From Parvularcula oceani (lineage in GTDB: Bacteria > Pseudomonadota > Alphaproteobacteria > Caulobacterales > Parvularculaceae): DNA of 64,000 nt. The notes under the pieces are model-generated. The model had not been told where the DNA came from and did not search any database. It saw only the letters and a list, made by a program, of their open reading frames with translations. Shown here in pieces: positions 33,060 to 42,783 of this stretch. The first letter of the stretch is position 1. Every line of letters starts with the position of its first letter. Made by a program: the position numbers and the translations under genes. The stretch covers positions 124,001 through 188,000 of the forward strand of contig NZ_JPHU01000003.1 of NCBI RefSeq assembly GCF_000733125.1, read 5' to 3'.

Positions 33060-33110
33060 AAAGTGTCACCTTCGTGACGGGCCTGCAATACAAACTGGCA
33101 TTCGATGGGC

Positions 33111-33137
33111 TTGCGGGAGCCATTCCGGCTCCCGCAA
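33111..33137 (+). promoter_or_regulatory. Perfect 11-bp stem-loop in the receptor leader
   Basis: TTGCGGGAGCC pairs with GGCTCCCGCAA across an ATTCC loop, 16 bases before the TonB receptor start. It could be an mRNA-level control element (leader stem, attenuation) or a protein site. No T-run follows, so it is not an obvious terminator. Confidence 0.45.
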
Positions 33138-33153
33138 TGATTAAGGGTAGAAC

Positions 33154-36100
33154 ATGCAACTTCAACGACGGAGCCGCCGCGCTCTGCTCCTCGCGAGCGC
33201 GGCCAGCGTCTATGCACTTGGCGGCATCGCCTTTGCTCAAGACGAGGGCGAGAGCCCCGCAGCCGAGGCCGTTCAGGAATCGGTCCAGAACAACGACGAA
33301 ACGTCCGCAGCGCCGATCCGGCAGCCGTCCGACGAGATCGTCGTCACCGGTTCGCGCCTGCGCCGGGACACCTTCACCTCGGCCTCGCCGATCGACGTCA
33401 TCACCGCCGAGCAGGCGACGCTCGAAGGCCTGATCGACACGGCCTCCATCGTCCAGGGCTCCAGCGTGGCGAGTGGTTCCGTCCAGCTGAACAACCAGTT
33501 CGGCGGCTTCGTCGTCGAAGGCGGCACCGGCATCAACTCGGTCTCGCTCCGCGGCCTCGGCGCACAGCGCAGCCTCGTCCTGCTGAATGGCCGCCGGCCT
33601 GGTCCGGCCGGCGTGCGCGGCCAGGTCGGCTCCTTCGACCTGGGCGTCATTCCCGACTCGATCATCCAGCGTGTCGAGATCCTCAAGGATGGCGCATCCT
33701 CCGTCTACGGCTCGGATGCCGTCGCCGGCGTGGTCAATGTCATCACCCTCACCTCGGTCGAGCGTCCGACGATCACCGTCCAGACCAACCAGCCCTTCTC
33801 TGACGGCGGCGCGAGCTACTCGGTCGACGGCGCCTACGGCTTCAATTTCGACAATGGCAGCATCGCGCTCGCCGGTCAGTGGGAGTTGATCGAGGAGCTA
33901 GACCTCGGCGACCGCGACTACCTGTCCTGTCCGATGGACATGTACTATGACCCGGAAACCGGTCGTCAGATCGACCGTCAAAACCGCTCGGTTCTCGCGG
34001 ATGACGAAAACTTCGCGAACTGCAACTCGGGCACAGTATACTTCAACACGGCAATTGTTCCCGACTTTGGTCTGGCGCCAGAAGTAGCGGCTCAATTCCT
34101 TCCCTACCAGGGTGAGCGCTTCATCCCTGCCCCTGACGGCATGACGATCGGCCCGATCTCTGGTTATCGTCCGCGCACGAATGGTCGCTATGATGACGGC
34201 GATGGCGAACCCGCGTACTACGAGGACGTGATCAACGATTATCGTGCACTCGAAGAGGATGCGATCAATCGGACAGAACGCTTTAGCCTTTACGGCGTAT
34301 CGGATTTCGATCTCGATTTGCTCGGCGGCACCAAGTGGGTGGTCGAAGGCCTCTTCACCCGCCGCGAGACACAGTCCGACGGCACCCGGCAGTTCTTCCC
34401 GCTGGTCGGCGGCGCAACGTCCAGCGCCGTGTTCGGCGCCTATGGCTACGCGAATGATCCGAGCTACGACAACCCTCTGGTCGTTGCGCAGCCGATCATG
34501 ATCTACCCGAGCAATTCGGAGGTGACGCTCGACTACTACTCGCTTTCTTCGGACCTGTCGGGCGAGTTCGGCGGCACGGGCTACTTCTCGGACTGGGGCT
34601 GGAACCTTACTGGCACCTACTCCCGCTCCGAAGGTGAGTATACGAACTTCAATCAGATCTTTGCTGATCAGAGCGGTGACGCACGGTATGACGACGATGC
34701 GCCTGTCTTTGACTATTTCTCGCCTGAGATCCTGAGCGGTTACTACCCGTCCAACTTCTACAGCACGCTGGGCGGCGACATCACCGGTGAGACGACCTAT
34801 GAGCAATGGGTGGCCAGCGGCTATGTCAGCGGCGACCTCTTTGAATTGCCCGCGGGCGACGTGCTGCTGGCTCTGGGTGCGGAGTATCGGGACTTCTCGA
34901 TCGACGACCAGCCGGACGAGCAGGCTCAGGCAGGCAACCTCTGGGGCTTCTCCTCTGCACAGGTTACGAAAGGTTCGGACAGTGTCGCTGAGGCTTACGG
35001 CGAGATCGAGGTTCCGATCCTGCGTGGCATGCCGGGCATCGAGGAACTGACCTTTAACGGATCCGCACGTGCATTCGACTATGATTCAACCGGCAGCGAT
35101 GCGATCTGGAAGGCCGGCGTCAACTGGCAGGTGATCCCGCAGGTTCGTGTCCGTGGCACGATTGGCACGTCCTACCGGGCGCCGGCGCTCTATGAGCTGT
35201 TCCTCGGCAACCAGACTTCGTTCCTCAGCCAGATCGCGATCGATCCCTGCATCGACTACGGCGAGAGCAGCGATGAAGATCTGGTCCGGAACTGTTCGGC
35301 GATCGGAATCGAGCCGGATTATGCCGGCGGCGCATCTTCGGCGACCATCACCTCCGGCGGTGGAGAAGGCGTGCTCGTTCCGGAAACCTCGGAAGCACGG
35401 ACCTTCGGAGTTATCTTGACTCCTGAGATCTTGCCGCTGAGCCTTGCGGTGGATTACTTCGAGATCGAAGTGAACGACCAGATCGACCAGCTCGGTGCCG
35501 CTTCGATTCTGTCGGGGTGCTACGGTGGTGACAATTTCCCGAACGCCTTCTGTGATCTTATCGTCCGCGGAACTGACACTGATGAGTTCGCGATCGATAC
35601 GGTCAACGACAGCTTCGTGAACATCAATACGCAGGAAACCCGCGGCATCGACGCCACGCTGCGTTACGAACAGGACTTTGACTTCGGCACGATCCTCGTC
35701 GAAAGCCAAGCGACCTGGACTCTGGAAGATACCTACCAGCTGTTCAGCGCAGCTGAAGAATCAGGCTTCGAGACAGAAGACTTCAACTCGACGATCGGCG
35801 ATCCGGATGTCGTCTCCAACGGCCGTGCTCAGCTGCAGCGCGGCGACTGGACCTTCACCTGGTTCTACGACTTTGTCGGCCACACCTCGAACGAGATCTT
35901 CGATCCTCGCGAGACGACCTATTTCGGCGCAGACGCGATCCGGAAGAACGAAACCGAGGCGGTCTGGTATCACGACGCCTCCGTCCGGTGGCGCGGTGAG
36001 AACAACACCATCACGGCCGGTGTGACTAACCTCTTTGACGAAGAGCCGCCGGTGGTATCCGCGGACATCACCAGCCGCCGGGGCAATGTTCCGGTCTTTG

Positions 36101-36159
36101 GTTCACAGTACGACCTGCGCGGCCGGACCGCGTTCATCCGGTTCACGCAAGACTTCTAA
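33154..36159 (+). CDS. TonB-dependent receptor
   Basis: 1001 residues: signal sequence, TonB-box-like region (DDEIVVTGS), plug domain (about 55-190: SVSLRGLGAQRSLVLLNGRRPGP, VEILKDGASSVYGSDAVAGVVN) and a large beta-barrel whose last strand ends in R-F-T-Q-D-F. It belongs to the long receptor group common in Caulobacter-like bacteria and sphingomonads, with paired Cys residues in loops. The centre has a visibly lower GC content and different codon use than its neighbours. Ligand unknown; peptides are suggested by the divergent S9 peptidase. Confidence 0.92.
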   Translation: MQLQRRSRRALLLASAASVYALGGIAFAQDEGESPAAEAVQESVQNNDETSAAPIRQPSDEIVVTGSRLRRDTFTSASPIDVITAEQATLEGLIDTASIVQGSSVASGSVQLNNQFGGFVVEGGTGINSVSLRGLGAQRSLVLLNGRRPGPAGVRGQVGSFDLGVIPDSIIQRVEILKDGASSVYGSDAVAGVVNVITLTSVERPTITVQTNQPFSDGGASYSVDGAYGFNFDNGSIALAGQWELIEELDLGDRDYLSCPMDMYYDPETGRQIDRQNRSVLADDENFANCNSGTVYFNTAIVPDFGLAPEVAAQFLPYQGERFIPAPDGMTIGPISGYRPRTNGRYDDGDGEPAYYEDVINDYRALEEDAINRTERFSLYGVSDFDLDLLGGTKWVVEGLFTRRETQSDGTRQFFPLVGGATSSAVFGAYGYANDPSYDNPLVVAQPIMIYPSNSEVTLDYYSLSSDLSGEFGGTGYFSDWGWNLTGTYSRSEGEYTNFNQIFADQSGDARYDDDAPVFDYFSPEILSGYYPSNFYSTLGGDITGETTYEQWVASGYVSGDLFELPAGDVLLALGAEYRDFSIDDQPDEQAQAGNLWGFSSAQVTKGSDSVAEAYGEIEVPILRGMPGIEELTFNGSARAFDYDSTGSDAIWKAGVNWQVIPQVRVRGTIGTSYRAPALYELFLGNQTSFLSQIAIDPCIDYGESSDEDLVRNCSAIGIEPDYAGGASSATITSGGGEGVLVPETSEARTFGVILTPEILPLSLAVDYFEIEVNDQIDQLGAASILSGCYGGDNFPNAFCDLIVRGTDTDEFAIDTVNDSFVNINTQETRGIDATLRYEQDFDFGTILVESQATWTLEDTYQLFSAAEESGFETEDFNSTIGDPDVVSNGRAQLQRGDWTFTWFYDFVGHTSNEIFDPRETTYFGADAIRKNETEAVWYHDASVRWRGENNTITAGVTNLFDEEPPVVSADITSRRGNVPVFGSQYDLRGRTAFIRFTQDF

Positions 36160-36182
36160 GCTCTCACCGAGCCTGGAAACGG

Positions 36183-36209
36183 AAAAGGCGGGCCTCGGCC
36201 CGCCTTTTT
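36183..36209 (+). terminator. Bidirectional intrinsic terminator
   Basis: AAAAGGCGGGCC TC GGCCCGCCTTTTT: an 8-bp GC stem extended by A/T pairs with a T-run on both strands. It serves the TonB receptor and the converging thiSG pair. Confidence 0.88.
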
Positions 36210-36264
36210 CTTTGCTTGAAAAAAGAGACAGAAGCCGCTTCCGAAAGAGCAGCTTCTTCTCTGT

Positions 36265-37050
36265 TCAGATCAGGCCCGCCAGCGGGCTCGACGGGTCGGC
36301 ATAGCGCCGCCTGGGCATCCGGCCCGCAAGATAGGCCTGCCGTCCCGCGATCACGGCATGCTTCATCGCGCTCGCCATCAGGACAGGGTCCTTCGCCTCG
36401 GCGATGGCGGTGTTCATCAGGACGGCGTCGCAGCCGAGCTCCATCGCGATGGCGGCGTCCGAGGCGGTGCCGACGCCTGCATCGACGAGGACCGGCACGC
36501 CCGCCTGCTCGACGATCAGGCGGATATTGACCCGGTTCTGGATGCCGAGGCCCGATCCGATCGGCGCGCCGAGCGGCATGATCGCGCAGGCGCCCGCCTC
36601 CTCGAGGCGCCGCGCCATGACCGGGTCGTCAGCGCAATAGACCATGACGTCGAAGCCGTCCGCGACCAGCATTTCGAGCGCGCGCAGCGTCTCGATCATG
36701 TCCGGATAGAGCGTCTTGGGGTCCGACAGGACCTCCAGCTTGACGAGGTTCCAGTCCCCCGCCTCACGCGCCAGGCGCAGCGTGCGCACGGCGTCCTCGC
36801 CGGTATAGCAGCCCGCCGTATTGGGCAGGAAGGTGAAGCGCTCGGGGCTGACATGGTCGACCAGCATGGGCTGGCTCGGATCGGTCAGGTTCACCCGGCG
36901 CACGGCTACGGTGACGATCTCCGCGCCCGCGGCCTCCGCGGCGGCGGCGTTCTGCGCGAAGCTCTCATATTTGCCGGTGCCGACGATCAGGCGGGAGGTG
37001 AAGCGCCGCCCCGCGACCGTGAAGCCTTCGTCCTGAGGGATGTCCGTCAT
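36265..37050 (-). CDS. thiG: Thiazole synthase
   Basis: 261 residues from [24 protein letters not shown]-barrel enzyme that forms the thiazole ring of thiamine from DXP, ThiS-thiocarboxylate and dehydroglycine. Motifs: [24 protein letters not shown], the Schiff-base lysine in LVKLEVLSD, and [18 protein letters not shown]. It overlaps the thiS stop by one base. Confidence 0.96.
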   Translation of the reverse strand: MTDIPQDEGFTVAGRRFTSRLIVGTGKYESFAQNAAAAEAAGAEIVTVAVRRVNLTDPSQPMLVDHVSPERFTFLPNTAGCYTGEDAVRTLRLAREAGDWNLVKLEVLSDPKTLYPDMIETLRALEMLVADGFDVMVYCADDPVMARRLEEAGACAIMPLGAPIGSGLGIQNRVNIRLIVEQAGVPVLVDAGVGTASDAAIAMELGCDAVLMNTAIAEAKDPVLMASAMKHAVIAGRQAYLAGRMPRRRYADPSSPLAGLI

Positions 37051-37250
37051 CAGCCGCCTCCGACGAACTGGACGATCTCGATCTCGTCGCCGTCTCTGAG
37101 CGCCGTGGTGCCATAGGCCGATTTGGGCACGATCTCCCGATTGCGCTCGATCGCGATCTTGCGCGGGGGCAGGCCGAACTCCTCGAGCAGGCCCGCCACC
37201 GTCGCCTCGGTTGCGATTCGACGGCTCTCGCCGTTCACGATGATGTTCAT
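37050..37250 (-). CDS. thiS: Sulfur carrier protein ThiS
   Basis: 66 residues of the ubiquitin-like fold ([12 protein letters not shown]...), ending in VGGG, the C-terminal diglycine that becomes thiocarboxylated. The stop shares a base with the thiG start (TGATG). No TPP-riboswitch core was found in the short leader before thiS. Confidence 0.93.
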   Translation of the reverse strand: MNIIVNGESRRIATEATVAGLLEEFGLPPRKIAIERNREIVPKSAYGTTALRDGDEIEIVQFVGGG

Positions 37251-37363
37251 TCTGTCGTCCTCGGATCGCGCTGCGCCTTGCTCGCAAGGGCCGGTTCAGC
37301 CTAACCGGGATGTATTGAGGCGACACCCGGCCCGCAACCGATCCTAGGCGAGAAGGCAAGACC

Positions 37364-37813
37364 ATGCCTGCCAGAGTGGCGATCCTGAACGGCCCCAACC
37401 TCAACCTGCTCGGCGAGCGGGAGCCGGAGGTCTATGGGCGGACGACCCTCGCGCAGATCGAATCCGCCTGCCGGGCGCTGGCCGATCGCGAAGGCCTCGA
37501 CCTCACCTTCGCCCAGACCAACAGCGAAGGCGGGCTGATCGACCTCGTGCAGGACGCGCGCGCCGCGGACGGCATCGTCATCAATCCCGCGGGATACACG
37601 CATACCTCCGTCGCGCTGAGGGATGCGCTGGCCGCCTGTTCTTGCCCGGTTATCGAGCTTCACCTGTCCAATCCTGCGGCAAGAGAAGAATTCCGCCATT
37701 CATCCTTTACCGCGCCGGTTGTTACGGGAATCATTGCAGGCTTCGGTGCAGATGGTTACACGATGGCGCTCCGCGCCCTTTTGGGGCTGATCAATACGAG
37801 ACAAGAAGGCTGA
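37364..37813 (+). CDS. aroQ: 3-dehydroquinate dehydratase, type II
   Basis: 149 residues, the usual size. Motifs [49 protein letters not shown] and [17 protein letters not shown] carry the Tyr/His active site. It catalyses the third shikimate-pathway step. It is followed by accB-accC, the usual arrangement in alphaproteobacteria. Confidence 0.96.
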   Translation: MPARVAILNGPNLNLLGEREPEVYGRTTLAQIESACRALADREGLDLTFAQTNSEGGLIDLVQDARAADGIVINPAGYTHTSVALRDALAACSCPVIELHLSNPAAREEFRHSSFTAPVVTGIIAGFGADGYTMALRALLGLINTRQEG

Positions 37814-37824
37814 GAGGGGACGCG

Positions 37825-38292
37825 ATGGCCGAATCAGACAAGATCGAACGGGACCTCGACGCGATCCGGGCGCTGGCGGAGGTGCTCGACGAAACCGGGC
37901 TCAGCGAGGTCGAGATCGAACGCGGAAGCCTGCGCCTGCGGGTCAGCCGCGGCGTCTCCACCGTCAGCGCGCAGGCGCCCGCCGCCGGGCACGCCCCGGC
38001 GCAGCCCGCCCAGCAGGCGCCCGCGCCCGAAACGCCGGGTCCCGTCTCGAACGACCATCCCGGCGCCGTCCGCTCGCCCATGGTGGGCACGGCCTATCTC
38101 TCGCCCTCGCCCGGCGCCGCCCCCTTCGTCACCGTCGGGGCCACGGTCTCCCAGGGCCAGACGGTCATGATCGTCGAGGCGATGAAGACGATGAACGAGA
38201 TCAAGGCGCCCTCCGCCGGCACGGTGAAGGAGATCCTGGCCCGCGACGCCGAACCGGTCGAGTTCGACGAAGTCCTGCTGATCGTCGAGTAG
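37825..38292 (+). CDS. accB: Biotin carboxyl carrier protein of acetyl-CoA carboxylase
   Basis: 155 residues: an N-terminal part with alternating helix ([21 protein letters not shown]), a Pro/Ala-rich linker and a C-terminal biotinyl domain with K121 in VEAMKTMNE, 34 residues from the end as usual. It shuttles carboxybiotin between AccC and AccAD. The start is placed by GAGGGG upstream. Confidence 0.95.
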   Translation: MAESDKIERDLDAIRALAEVLDETGLSEVEIERGSLRLRVSRGVSTVSAQAPAAGHAPAQPAQQAPAPETPGPVSNDHPGAVRSPMVGTAYLSPSPGAAPFVTVGATVSQGQTVMIVEAMKTMNEIKAPSAGTVKEILARDAEPVEFDEVLLIVE

Positions 38293-38296
38293 CGCC

Positions 38297-39643
38297 TTGT
38301 TCGAAAAGGTCCTCATCGCGAACCGGGGCGAGATCGCCCTCCGCATCCACCGCGCCTGCCAGGAGCTCGGCATCCAGACCGTGGCGGTGCATTCCACGGC
38401 CGATGCCAAGGCCATGCATGTCCGCCTCGCCGACGAGAGCGTCTGCATCGGCCCGCCAGCGGCCAAGGACAGCTATCTCGACATCTCGCGCATCATCGCG
38501 GCGGCCGAGATCACCGGCGCCGACGCGATCCATCCGGGCTACGGCTTCCTGTCCGAGAATGCGCGCTTCGCCGAGATCACCACGGCGCACAACATCGCCT
38601 TCATCGGCCCCTCCGCCGACCATATCCGCGTGATGGGCGACAAGATCGCCGCCAAGGACACGATGGGCAAGGCCGGCATTCCGCTGGTGCCGGGCTCCGA
38701 TGGCGGCATCCGCGACGTCGAGGAAGGCCTCAAGGTCGCCCGCGAGATCGGCTATCCGGTGCTGGTCAAGGCGGCGTCGGGCGGCGGCGGGCGCGGCATG
38801 AAGCTCGCGCGGACCGAGAACGATCTCGAAGACGCGATCCTCACCGCCAAGTCCGAGGCCAAGGCGGCCTTCGGCGACGATGCGGTCTATCTCGAGAAAT
38901 ATCTCGAACTGCCCCGCCATATCGAGATCCAGATCGTCGCCGACAGCCACGGCAATGTCGTCCAGCTCGGCGAGCGCGACTGCTCCTTGCAGCGGCGCAA
39001 CCAGAAGCTCCTCGAAGAGGCGCTGTCCCCCGTCCTCACCCCCGAACAGCGCGCCGAGATCGGCGAGATCACGCGCGCGGCCATCGAGAAGCTCGGCTAT
39101 CTGGGCGTGGGCACGGTCGAATATCTGTATGAGGACGGCCGCTTCTATTTCATCGAGATGAACACCCGGATCCAGGTTGAGCATCCGATCACGGAGCAGG
39201 TGACGGATGTCGACCTCATCCGCGAGCAGATCCGCATCGCCGCCGGAGAGAAGCTGACGATCAAGCAGTCCGACGTGACCTTCAAGGGCCACGCGATCGA
39301 GTGCCGGATCAATGCCGAGGACCCTCGGACCTTCACGCCCTCTCCGGGCAAGATCACCGATTTCCATCCGCCCGGCGGCCCCGGCGTGCGGTTCGATTCG
39401 GGGGTCTATGACGGCTATCAGATCCCGCCCTATTACGACTCCATGATCGGCAAGCTCATCGTCTATGGCGACAGCCGCGAGCTCTGCCTCGCCCGCCTCA
39501 GGCGCGCCTTGCAGGAAACGGTGATCACGGGCGTGAAGACGACGGTTCCCCTGTTCGGCGCCCTGCTCGACGAGCCCGACTTCCAGAAGGGCGACTACCA
39601 CATCCACTGGCTCGAAGAGTGGCTGGCGAGGGACGGGTCGTGA
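38297..39643 (+). CDS. accC: Biotin carboxylase
   Basis: 448 residues, ATP-grasp enzyme. Starts at TTG just after the accB stop ([20 protein letters not shown]). It has [62 protein letters not shown] and [14 protein letters not shown]. It carboxylates biotin on AccB. Its stop overlaps the next start (GTGA). Confidence 0.96.
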   Translation: MFEKVLIANRGEIALRIHRACQELGIQTVAVHSTADAKAMHVRLADESVCIGPPAAKDSYLDISRIIAAAEITGADAIHPGYGFLSENARFAEITTAHNIAFIGPSADHIRVMGDKIAAKDTMGKAGIPLVPGSDGGIRDVEEGLKVAREIGYPVLVKAASGGGGRGMKLARTENDLEDAILTAKSEAKAAFGDDAVYLEKYLELPRHIEIQIVADSHGNVVQLGERDCSLQRRNQKLLEEALSPVLTPEQRAEIGEITRAAIEKLGYLGVGTVEYLYEDGRFYFIEMNTRIQVEHPITEQVTDVDLIREQIRIAAGEKLTIKQSDVTFKGHAIECRINAEDPRTFTPSPGKITDFHPPGGPGVRFDSGVYDGYQIPPYYDSMIGKLIVYGDSRELCLARLRRALQETVITGVKTTVPLFGALLDEPDFQKGDYHIHWLEEWLARDGS

Positions 39644-40179
39644 CGCTGGCCACCTGGCTCACGCTCGGCAGGATCGTGCTGATCGTGCCCTTCGCCGCCG
39701 CGCTCCTCGCCGGTTTCGAGGTCCTGGCCGCGATCCTGTTCCTGCTGGCCGGAATCACGGACTGGTTCGACGGCTATGTCGCGCGCAAGCGGGGCGAGGT
39801 CTCGCCGCTCGGCGCAACGCTCGACCCGGTGGCCGACAAGATGCTGACCGGCGCCGCGCTCCTGCTCTTCGTGGCGACGGGCGCGGTCTTCGGCTGGCAC
39901 CTCGTCCCGGCCCTCGTCATCATCCTGCGCGAAGCGCTGATCGGCGGCCTGCGCGAAGCGACGGCGGGCGAAGGCGTCAAGCTGCCGGTGACCTATCTCG
40001 CCAAGATCAAGACGACCGCGCAATTCGCCGCCTTCGTCTTTCTCTGCTTCGGGCCGGATGCCGGCATTCTGAGCGTGATCGGCCTCGTCCTTCTGTGGAT
40101 CGCGGCGGCGCTGACCTTCTGGACCGGCTATCAATATACCGACAAGGCCGTCCGCGCCCTCACCCTTCCCATCGAATAA
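39640..40179 (+). CDS. pgsA: CDP-diacylglycerol-glycerol-3-phosphate 3-phosphatidyltransferase
   Basis: 179 residues with four predicted transmembrane segments. GTG start overlapping the accC stop by four bases (GTGA). The CDP-alcohol phosphatidyltransferase signature D-G-x2-A-R-x8-G-x3-D-x3-D appears as [23 protein letters not shown]. It makes phosphatidylglycerol phosphate in the inner membrane. Its last 20 bases overlap the converging nitroreductase gene. Confidence 0.9.
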   Translation: MTLATWLTLGRIVLIVPFAAALLAGFEVLAAILFLLAGITDWFDGYVARKRGEVSPLGATLDPVADKMLTGAALLLFVATGAVFGWHLVPALVIILREALIGGLREATAGEGVKLPVTYLAKIKTTAQFAAFVFLCFGPDAGILSVIGLVLLWIAAALTFWTGYQYTDKAVRALTLPIE

Positions 40180-40774
40180 GGATATCGGCCAGCGCCGGGC
40201 GCGGCCGCTCCTTGGGGTCTTCCTGCGCCGTGCCGAGATAGATGAAGCCCGCGATCCGCTCGTTCGGGCCGAGGCCCATCTCGCGGAGGACATGCTCGTC
40301 ATAGGCCGGCCAGCCGGTCAGCCACTGCCCCGCAAAACCTGCGGCCGAAGCCGCGATGAGCAGGTTCTGGCACACGGCTCCGGCCGTCAGCACCTGCTCC
40401 CATTCCGGCGTCTTGTGCTCGCGATCGACCGAAGACACCACGGCGACCACGACGGGCGCCCTCTCGAAGAGCGAGGCCTCCGCATCGAGCTTTTTCGGCG
40501 CGGCATCCGGCGCGTTGCGCTTCGCGCTCTCCCGCAGCACCTCGCCGAAGGCCGTGCGGGCCTTCCCCTCGAAGACGACGTAGCGGAAGGGCTCGATCTT
40601 CCGGTGATCGGGAACCCGCGCCGCGATTTCCAAAAGGGCGTTCAGCCGCTCGGGCGAAGGGCCGGGTTCGCCCAGGAGCTGCGCGGTCACCGAACGCCGC
40701 TTGGCGAGCAGGTCGAGGGTCTCTTCGGAAGGGTGGGCGGGCGGCAGGGGCGTACCGGGTTCGATAAGCGACAT
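40160..40774 (-). CDS. Nitroreductase family protein
   Basis: 204 residues, FMN-dependent nitroreductase fold (YdjA-like). Features: LLAKRRSVTAQ near the start, ARVPDHRKIEPFRYVVFEG, and QNLLIAASAAGFAGQWLTGWPAYDEHVLREMGLGPNERIAGFIYLG. It probably reduces quinones or nitro compounds using NAD(P)H. It stands between the dcw cluster and pgsA, where ftsZ would be expected downstream of ftsA in many relatives. Confidence 0.9.
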   Translation of the reverse strand: MSLIEPGTPLPPAHPSEETLDLLAKRRSVTAQLLGEPGPSPERLNALLEIAARVPDHRKIEPFRYVVFEGKARTAFGEVLRESAKRNAPDAAPKKLDAEASLFERAPVVVAVVSSVDREHKTPEWEQVLTAGAVCQNLLIAASAAGFAGQWLTGWPAYDEHVLREMGLGPNERIAGFIYLGTAQEDPKERPRPALADILIRWEG

Positions 40775-40810
40775 CTTCCCTATCTTAGGAGCCGAAGGCG
40801 GCGCGCCAAG

Positions 40811-41875
40811 TCAGAAGTTCCGGCGCAGCCAGTCCAGGAGGCGCATCCGCTTGGGCGCTTCGAGCCATGCGCTCGGACGGTCGCGATGCCCGCGCATCTC
40901 GCAGACCAGCATGGCGGCCCCCGCCAGCAGGGGATCGTTCGCAAGCGCCCCGGGCACGGCGCCTTTCGGCACGGGCCGCGCCATGCCGAACTCCGTATGG
41001 GCCAGAGCGGCCGCAGGAAGGCCGGACAGCACCGTCTGCCCCTCCTCCAGCGCGATGCCTGCCTCTGCGCAGGCGGCGACCAGCAGCTCGCTGAGTTCGG
41101 CGAGGCGTTGCTGGATCACGCGCTCCGCGTCCTCGTCCGGCCGCCCGGACAGCACGCTCTCCAGGCGGGCTTCGGCCTCGGCGGGGTCGAGGTGAAGGAT
41201 CTCCGCAACGTCGTGTATCAGGTGGCGCCGCCCGATCGGCACGCGCGCGCCCGCCGCGAGCGCGCCGGCCGAGGCATGGACCGCGACGGTGCCGCCGAAG
41301 GCGACGCGCACGGCGCTTCCCTCGCCCCTGGGCAGCAGGGCCGCCGCGGCGGCCTCCTGCGCGCTGACAACGCCGGCAAGGCGGCTGCCGGCGGCGCCGA
41401 TGGCGGTTTCGAAGCGGCCGAGGAGCGCGATCGGCGCGCTGAGCGCCGTCATCTCGATGCGGAGGATGCGCGCCCGCTGGCCGACCGGATCGCCGGAGAC
41501 CGGCTCGCCGTCGATGAAGGTGCGCGAGGGCTGGCAGGTCAGCAGCGCCTCTGCCGGCCTGCCGACCTCGCGGCGCGCCCGGTCCAGCGCGTCCTCCAGC
41601 ACCGCATGGCTTACGAGGCCCCGCACCGGCATCTCGACCTCGACCCGGCGGAACACGCTGGCGCCCGGCGGCAGCAGGACCGTGACCTCTTCGGGATCGC
41701 CCGCCTCGGCCAGGAGGCCGCGCAGGACGGGTCCGGCCGCCCTGTTCGGGCTGCCGTCAAAGGTGAGGGAGGGCACTTCCACGCATTGGAAATGCTCGAT
41801 GTCGAGCTCGCGGCCGCCCTGCTGCGCGACCAGCACGCTGGTCTCGGCGCGGCCCAGCCTTACGACGGTCTGCAT
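40811..41875 (-). CDS. ftsA: Divergent FtsA-like division protein
   Basis: 354 residues, about 60 shorter than typical FtsA. Identification rests on position after ftsQ, on the C-terminal amphipathic helix (KRMRLLDWLRRNF), which resembles the membrane-targeting tail of FtsA, and on faint FtsA-like stretches (HLIHDVAEILHLDP, RPVPKG). Actin motifs are gone: LDIGSSK-like phosphate-1 reads VRLGRAETSV, phosphate-2 reads AFGGTVAVHAS, and the adenosine motif reads LSGLPAAALA. It is therefore unlikely to bind ATP in the usual way. It could still tether FtsZ or act as scaffold. Start MQTVVRLG lies eight bases after ftsQ without a clear ribosome site. Confidence 0.65.
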   Translation of the reverse strand: MQTVVRLGRAETSVLVAQQGGRELDIEHFQCVEVPSLTFDGSPNRAAGPVLRGLLAEAGDPEEVTVLLPPGASVFRRVEVEMPVRGLVSHAVLEDALDRARREVGRPAEALLTCQPSRTFIDGEPVSGDPVGQRARILRIEMTALSAPIALLGRFETAIGAAGSRLAGVVSAQEAAAAALLPRGEGSAVRVAFGGTVAVHASAGALAAGARVPIGRRHLIHDVAEILHLDPAEAEARLESVLSGRPDEDAERVIQQRLAELSELLVAACAEAGIALEEGQTVLSGLPAAALAHTEFGMARPVPKGAVPGALANDPLLAGAAMLVCEMRGHRDRPSAWLEAPKRMRLLDWLRRNF

Positions 41876-41883
41876 AGACAAAT

Positions 41884-42783
41884 TCAGTCCTGCTTGGGCT
41901 TGTAATAGGCCCATTTGGGGTCGCGCAGGTCGATATAGTCGAGGCTTTCCGCCAGATCGCCCGTCCCCGCGCCGAGCCCCTGGAGGCGGTCGAGGGCCGC
42001 GCCGACATCGTCCTGCGGCAGCTTGGCGGTGAAGTCGTTGCGGAAGCGCAGATCGTAGCGCCTGTCGCCGACGCTGACGATGGCGGCGACCGCCGAGAGC
42101 AGCGCCGGGCGGCGGCGCAGCTCGGCGAGGATATCCATGGCGCCTGCCGGGGTGCGGGTGCCCACGATGACCGGAAGGTCCGTATGCGCATTGGACGAGA
42201 CGGGCCGCAGGGAGACACCGTCGACGTCCACGAGGTGCAGTACGCCCGCCTCGTCCTGCCACAGCGCTTCGGGCTGCCGCATGGTGACGGAGACATGCAC
42301 TGTGTCGGGCCAGAGCTTGGTGACGGCGGCATAGCGGACCGCGCCGATGGATTCGAGCCGCGTCCGCGCCTCTTCGGCGTCGACATGGAAGAGCGACCGG
42401 CCGATGACCGACCCCTTCTCGTCCGTCCACAGCGCCTGCATGACGTCGCGCTCGGCGAGGTCGGTTCCGCCCTTCAGGGTCACGCGCGCCACCGAGAAGC
42501 CCGCGCCCCGCACCATGGTCTCGCTGAGCGCGGAGAGGCGGTCCGGGATGTTCGAGAAATAGCCGCCCGCGAACAGCATGAAGAGCACGAGAAGCCCGAG
42601 CGCGGTGAATCCCACGGCGGCATAGGTCAGAAGGCTCGACCAGAGATTGCCGAACACGCCGTCCAGGCGTGCGCCCGTGCGTTGCAGCGCGCCGCTCTTC
42701 GCCTTTGTCTGGCGGCCGGTCTTGCGCTTCGGGCTCTGGGTCTTCCGTCTGGTCGCCGGCTTCTTCTTCGCTACCGCGGGCAA
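41884..42783 (-). CDS. ftsQ: Cell division protein FtsQ
   Basis: 299 residues: Lys/Arg-rich cytoplasmic N-terminus, one transmembrane helix (about 52-74), a POTRA domain (VARVTLKGGTDLAERDVMQAL) and the FtsQ beta domain (LWPDTVHVSVTMRQPEALWQDE). It starts 13 bases inside ddl. In the family it anchors FtsB and FtsL at the septum. Confidence 0.9.
   Translation of the reverse strand: MPAVAKKKPATRRKTQSPKRKTGRQTKAKSGALQRTGARLDGVFGNLWSSLLTYAAVGFTALGLLVLFMLFAGGYFSNIPDRLSALSETMVRGAGFSVARVTLKGGTDLAERDVMQALWTDEKGSVIGRSLFHVDAEEARTRLESIGAVRYAAVTKLWPDTVHVSVTMRQPEALWQDEAGVLHLVDVDGVSLRPVSSNAHTDLPVIVGTRTPAGAMDILAELRRRPALLSAVAAIVSVGDRRYDLRFRNDFTAKLPQDDVGAALDRLQGLGAGTGDLAESLDYIDLRDPKWAYYKPKQD

Larger units (their letters stand above)
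32798..33153. other. Divergent intergenic region with several inverted repeats
   Basis: 356 bases with no gene. It must hold promoters for the S9 peptidase and the TonB receptor. Three inverted repeats cluster in the half nearest the receptor: CCGTGACATCACGG (33046-33059), GTCAC-CTTC-GTGAC (33065-33078) and an 11-bp stem (33111-33137). Confidence 0.55.

Noticed and set aside
37251-37363. TPP riboswitch before thiS
   Set aside because: The thiS leader is short and lacks the conserved CUGAGA and ACCUGA-type segments.
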